Below are positions 6,619-8,537 of a stretch of 8,537 bases of DNA, in pieces (position 1 is the first letter of the stretch; each line of letters opens with the position of its first letter). Position numbers and translations under genes: made by a program. The stretch comes from an uncultured Bdellovibrionales bacterium (lineage in GTDB: Bacteria; Bdellovibrionota; Bdellovibrionia; Bdellovibrionales; UBA1609), in NCBI GenBank assembly GCA_937980625.1, contig CALJPJ010000063.1:1-8537 (forward strand), in the 5' to 3' direction. The notes under the pieces were generated by a model. It was not told the origin of the DNA, ran no database searches, and was given only the letters and a program-made list of their open reading frames with translations.

Positions 6619-7070
6619 TCAGTTGGTTTGGTTAAATTCAAAGCTAGAAACATTATTAAATGTATTAACTAAATGTTTGAAATCTGAATGGTGACTAGTT
6701 TCAACTCTATTTTACATATAAGACTCTTTAAGTAGATTTTTAAAATTAGTCATATGCTGATACATGTCCTTATTAGTATCGCTAGCCAATTTCCACAAGT
6801 CTAATTCTGCTACAATTGGTATTCAAATAATAACAAAAATTGTTCCAACAGTTTTCATAGCTGGGCTGGTATAATCGTCATTTCATATTATTGAGTTAAG
6901 TGTTTTTAATAAACTTATATGTTTATTTTTAATTAAGTTCTTAATAACAAAGTATTTTTTTTAAGTTGAAAATAATGTTGTATACACAGAGGGTGGAGAG
7001 TATTGGCGCTAGATTTTAGGCTAGGATCGCCATAGCTTTGTTGGCCCAAATTTGGATTTAGTTGGTTCAT
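6619..7070 (-). pseudogene. Probable remnant of a small membrane-protein gene
   Basis: On the minus strand, ATG 7070 opens a frame of 45 codons (stop 6935-6933) whose first 27 residues look coding: MNQLNPNLGQQ, then SYGDPSLKSSANTLHP. After a shift of frame near 6992 the text continues through four stops: TAA near 6961, TGA at 6885-6883, TGA at 6825-6823 and TAA at 6714-6712. It ends with TGA at 6621-6619. Between the stops lie a hydrophobic segment (MKTVGTIFVII, then IPIVAELDLW, from ATG 6858) and a polar stretch with runs of 36 and 30 open codons. Mending one frameshift and the stops would give a protein of about 150 residues with one membrane span. Its start is 16 bases from the divergent arfB start. 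No family is recognised. It may instead be a real 45-residue gene beside chance open frames. Confidence 0.33.
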
Positions 7071-7078
7071 GCTATATT
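7070..7078 (+). promoter_or_regulatory. Candidate extended -10 for arfB
   Basis: TGCTATATT has the TG-N extension followed by a five-of-six match to TATAAT. It ends 8 bases before the GTG start at 7087, so transcription would begin almost at the start codon. No Shine-Dalgarno sequence is present, which would fit a leaderless message. No convincing -35 is seen, and extended -10 promoters can do without one. Confidence 0.3.
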
Positions 7079-7086
7079 GTTAATAG

Positions 7087-7503
7087 GTGATACAAATTAA
7101 TAATAGTTTATACATTGATGAGACAGAGTTAGAGTTTAGTTTTGTAAAAGCGAGTGGTTCTGGTGGGCAAAAAGTAAATAAAACAAGTTCACAGGTACAG
7201 TTGCGTTGGAATTTAAAAGAAAGTGCTATTAATGAAAATTTAAAGTTAATGTTAATGGAAAAACTAAGTAATAAATTAACTAACACTGGTGATTTAATTT
7301 TCTCTAGTGAACTTGCAAGAAGTCAGCATCAAAATAAACAAGACTGTATAAGTAAATTGATAGACTGTTTGAAAAAAGCAAGTCATGTTCCCAAGCCAAG
7401 AAAAAAAACAAATCCAACAAGGGCATCTAAAGAACGGCGTTTAAAAAATAAAAAAATTAAATCAGAAACTAAAAAACTACGTCAAAAAAAGCCAGATTAC
7501 TAA
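7087..7503 (+). CDS. arfB: Alternative ribosome-rescue factor ArfB (YaeJ-type peptidyl-tRNA hydrolase)
   Basis: ArfB enters ribosomes stalled on messages lacking a stop codon and frees the nascent peptide. The protein has 138 residues, against 140 in E. coli. The catalytic GGQ is at residues 26-28 within SGSGGQKVNK, the same position as in E. coli. The C-terminal tail, from about 103 on, is highly basic and holds PTRASKERRL, which matches E. coli exactly. This tail fills the empty mRNA channel. The lack of the other RF1/RF2 domains separates it from true release factors. Two stop codons (TAA TAG) directly precede the GTG, and the family begins M-I, so GTG 7087 is the start. It has no Shine-Dalgarno sequence, and a -10-like element sits 8 bases upstream. 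It stands alone, convergent with the TPR-like gene. Confidence 0.93.
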   Translation: MIQINNSLYIDETELEFSFVKASGSGGQKVNKTSSQVQLRWNLKESAINENLKLMLMEKLSNKLTNTGDLIFSSELARSQHQNKQDCISKLIDCLKKASHVPKPRKKTNPTRASKERRLKNKKIKSETKKLRQKKPDY

Positions 7504-7520
7504 GTTTGTCAATGACCACA

Positions 7521-7549
7521 GGTACTTAATTGGTTAAATACTAGTTTTT
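7521..7549 (+). terminator. Weak intrinsic terminator after arfB
   Basis: Bases 7521-7529 pair with 7534-7542 (one C-A mismatch and one G-T wobble) around a TTGG loop. Five T follow at 7545-7549. The stem is AT-rich and therefore weak. It begins 17 bases after the arfB stop codon. Confidence 0.4.
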
Positions 7550-7607
7550 AGGCGTTTTAGCTAATAGATTATTATTTTAAAATAATTATTAATATGTAAA
7601 AAACTAG
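7541..7607. repeat. Nested AT-rich inverted repeats between convergent genes
   Basis: CTAGTTTTT (7541-7549) is complementary to AAAAACTAG (7599-7607). Midway between the arms lies a perfect 16-base palindrome of only A and T, ATTATTTTAAAATAAT (7571-7586). The outer arm overlaps the T-run of the arfB terminator, and in the other direction the A-run becomes a T-run for leftward transcripts. It may help end transcription from both sides. The rest of the 289-base gap holds nothing I can name. Confidence 0.4.
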
Positions 7608-7792
7608 ACTTAATCTGACAATTTTAAAAAGGAGTCACGATTAATCTGTACAGGTTGAATTGAAATAATGACAATTCTCTATATGTAAATGGTTAGATAT
7701 ATATGGTACTTATTTCTTCAAACTAGACAATCTAAAGTTTGCGCCATTGAGACCAAGCTGTACTCAGTAAACAAGTGTTTTAAAATTAGTAA

Positions 7793-8290
7793 TTAGAGTT
7801 TATTTTTAGTCGGCCAAATCGGCCACTCTGCATTCAAATTTTTATCTTTGCTAGTATATGCGTTATTTCCTAATGGAATAGAGGTCCACCTTTCTTTGCT
7901 ATATTTGCCCCATGTATCATAAATATCTTTATAAGATTTACCTGCAATGGAAAGGCATAAATCTCTAAACAAAGCATACTTGGGTTGGCTTTCAGGAACT
8001 GTTGTTTCAACGTACCCATTAAACCACATAGCTGCATCAAATAACTTATCCATTTTCATCAGGCAAAGACCCTTCATTATTCTTTTGACTCTAATTAGTT
8101 GGGGATTCATGTCTGCAGGGTTCAAGGGCCCATCTACCGAAGGTTTTTCAAACTGTTCCAATGCAGTTTCATAATCCCCTTTAAAAAAGTAAAGTATACC
8201 TTTTCTAAATTCCTTTTCATCCTTGGAAAGTTCAGTATGTTCTCTCTGATTTATAAAGTTTTCAAAAGCCTCAAGTTTTTCTATAGCCAT
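7793..8290 (-). CDS. TPR-like hypothetical protein
   Basis: This encodes 165 residues with no signal peptide or membrane span, so it is probably cytoplasmic. I do not recognise a named family. Residues about 26-49 (EFRKGILYFFKGDYETALEQFEK) fit a tetratricopeptide helix pair, with G at the first turn and the A-L-x-x-F ending. Residues about 69-93 (IRVKRIMKGLCLMKMDKLFDAAMWF) look like a second, degenerate copy. Such repeats usually bind other proteins. The C-terminal 35 residues are Trp- and Asn-rich and of unknown role. The ATG has AAGGA 10 bases upstream and a well-placed promoter. It is convergent with arfB with a 289-base gap, and no strong terminator is seen after its TAA. Confidence 0.75.
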   Translation of the reverse strand: MAIEKLEAFENFINQREHTELSKDEKEFRKGILYFFKGDYETALEQFEKPSVDGPLNPADMNPQLIRVKRIMKGLCLMKMDKLFDAAMWFNGYVETTVPESQPKYALFRDLCLSIAGKSYKDIYDTWGKYSKERWTSIPLGNNAYTSKDKNLNAEWPIWPTKNKL

Positions 8291-8330
8291 ATTTTTTAAG
8301 TCCTTACTTAATTTGTTGATCTAAAAGCCA

Positions 8331-8358
8331 ATTATCAACCTATATAAAAAATAGTCAA
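8331..8358 (-). promoter_or_regulatory. Candidate promoter for the TPR-like gene
   Basis: On the minus strand TTGACT (8358-8353) and GATAAT (8336-8331) each match the sigma-70 consensus at five of six positions, with a 16-base spacer. The predicted start near 8324 leaves a leader of about 34 bases containing AAGGA. Confidence 0.45.
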
Positions 8359-8479
8359 AAGCAAAATTGAATAAAAACTAATGGATTTGGTACATAATTA
8401 GATCGGAAAGGCCCTATATTTGAGAACAACTTCTTACAAATAACGTGAGTCTAGTCTGTAGCGAAAGGAGTCCCATTAT

Positions 8480-8485
8480 TATAAT
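8480..8485 (+). promoter_or_regulatory. Candidate -10 box at the right edge
   Basis: A perfect TATAAT lies 6 bases before the ATG at 8492, which would place the transcript start at the ATG. No good -35 is seen at normal spacing. The AAAGGAG at 8464-8470 would then lie upstream of the transcript. Confidence 0.22.
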
Positions 8486-8491
8486 ATATTA

Positions 8492-8537
8492 ATGGATCTA
8501 GATGTCAGATTTGATTGTGACTCATTTTTAGAGTCGT
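8492..8537 (+). CDS. Possible start of a gene cut by the right edge
   Basis: ATG 8492 opens 15 codons (MDLDVRFDCDSFLES) that run off the window without a stop. AAGGAG lies 21 bases upstream, too far to serve it. A TATAAT 6 bases upstream could make it leaderless. So short a fragment cannot be assigned to a family and may not be a gene. Confidence 0.2.
   Translation, partial: MDLDVRFDCDSFLES

Noticed and set aside
7628..7636. AAAGGAGTC repeated at 7628-7636 and 8464-8472, considered as a repeat or attachment site.
   Set aside because: Nine bases dominated by a Shine-Dalgarno-like word can recur by chance; the flanks differ and no mobile-element gene lies between the copies.
7617..7790. Minus-strand reading with a plausible end (VQINRDSFLKLSD) considered as another pseudogene.
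   Set aside because: Two stops in about 58 codons is not clearly fewer than chance in such AT-rich DNA, and no start, ribosome-binding site or family pattern is seen.

Overview
The window is AT-rich bacterial DNA, roughly one third G+C by eye, with several wide gaps between genes. Two universal translation genes anchor it: thrS (threonyl-tRNA synthetase) and infC (initiation factor IF3). The IF3 carries a long Ala/Glu/Lys-rich C-terminal tail and probably starts at AUC. This recalls the IF3 (Dsg) of Myxococcus. With the low G+C, it suggests a proteobacterial lineage near the old 'Deltaproteobacteria', perhaps Bdellovibrionota. That placement is an inference and is not certain.

Layout from left to right. 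Positions 1-1533 hold three leftward genes for membrane proteins: the N-terminal part of a DUF2878-type protein cut by the window edge, a small single-span protein of unknown family, and an eight-span protein resembling the HTTM / vitamin K-dependent carboxylase fold. The last two overlap by 4 bases. Positions 1555-1820 are a divergent control region with a candidate thrS promoter, a small hairpin, and a mini-ORF containing two Thr codons whose stop codon touches the thrS start. Positions 1821-4472 hold thrS-infC as a rightward operon. The usual partners rpmI and rplT do not follow. A strong hairpin at 4541-4578 with a T-run on the minus strand ends the next, convergent gene. That gene (4595-6322) encodes a signal-peptide-bearing protein with about 300 residues of unknown sequence followed by a PlsC-like acyltransferase domain with altered motifs.

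Positions 6323-7086 (764 bases) have no intact gene of normal size. The left part contains interleaved inverted repeats. The right part (6619-7070) reads on the minus strand like a decayed small membrane-protein gene. Then come arfB, a peptidyl-tRNA hydrolase that rescues stalled ribosomes, and a convergent gap at 7504-7792 that holds only a weak terminator and AT-rich inverted repeats. The window closes with a leftward TPR-like hypothetical gene with a good promoter. At the right edge there may be the first codons of a rightward gene.

ThrRS, IF3 and ArfB all serve translation: charging, initiation and rescue. The flanking genes are envelope or membrane proteins with no obvious link to it. 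I see no CRISPR array, tRNA, rRNA, prophage, insertion sequence or defence cassette. The points most worth checking are the exported PlsC-like protein with non-canonical motifs, the AUC start of infC, the Thr-codon mini-ORF before thrS, and the HTTM-like/small-protein pair.
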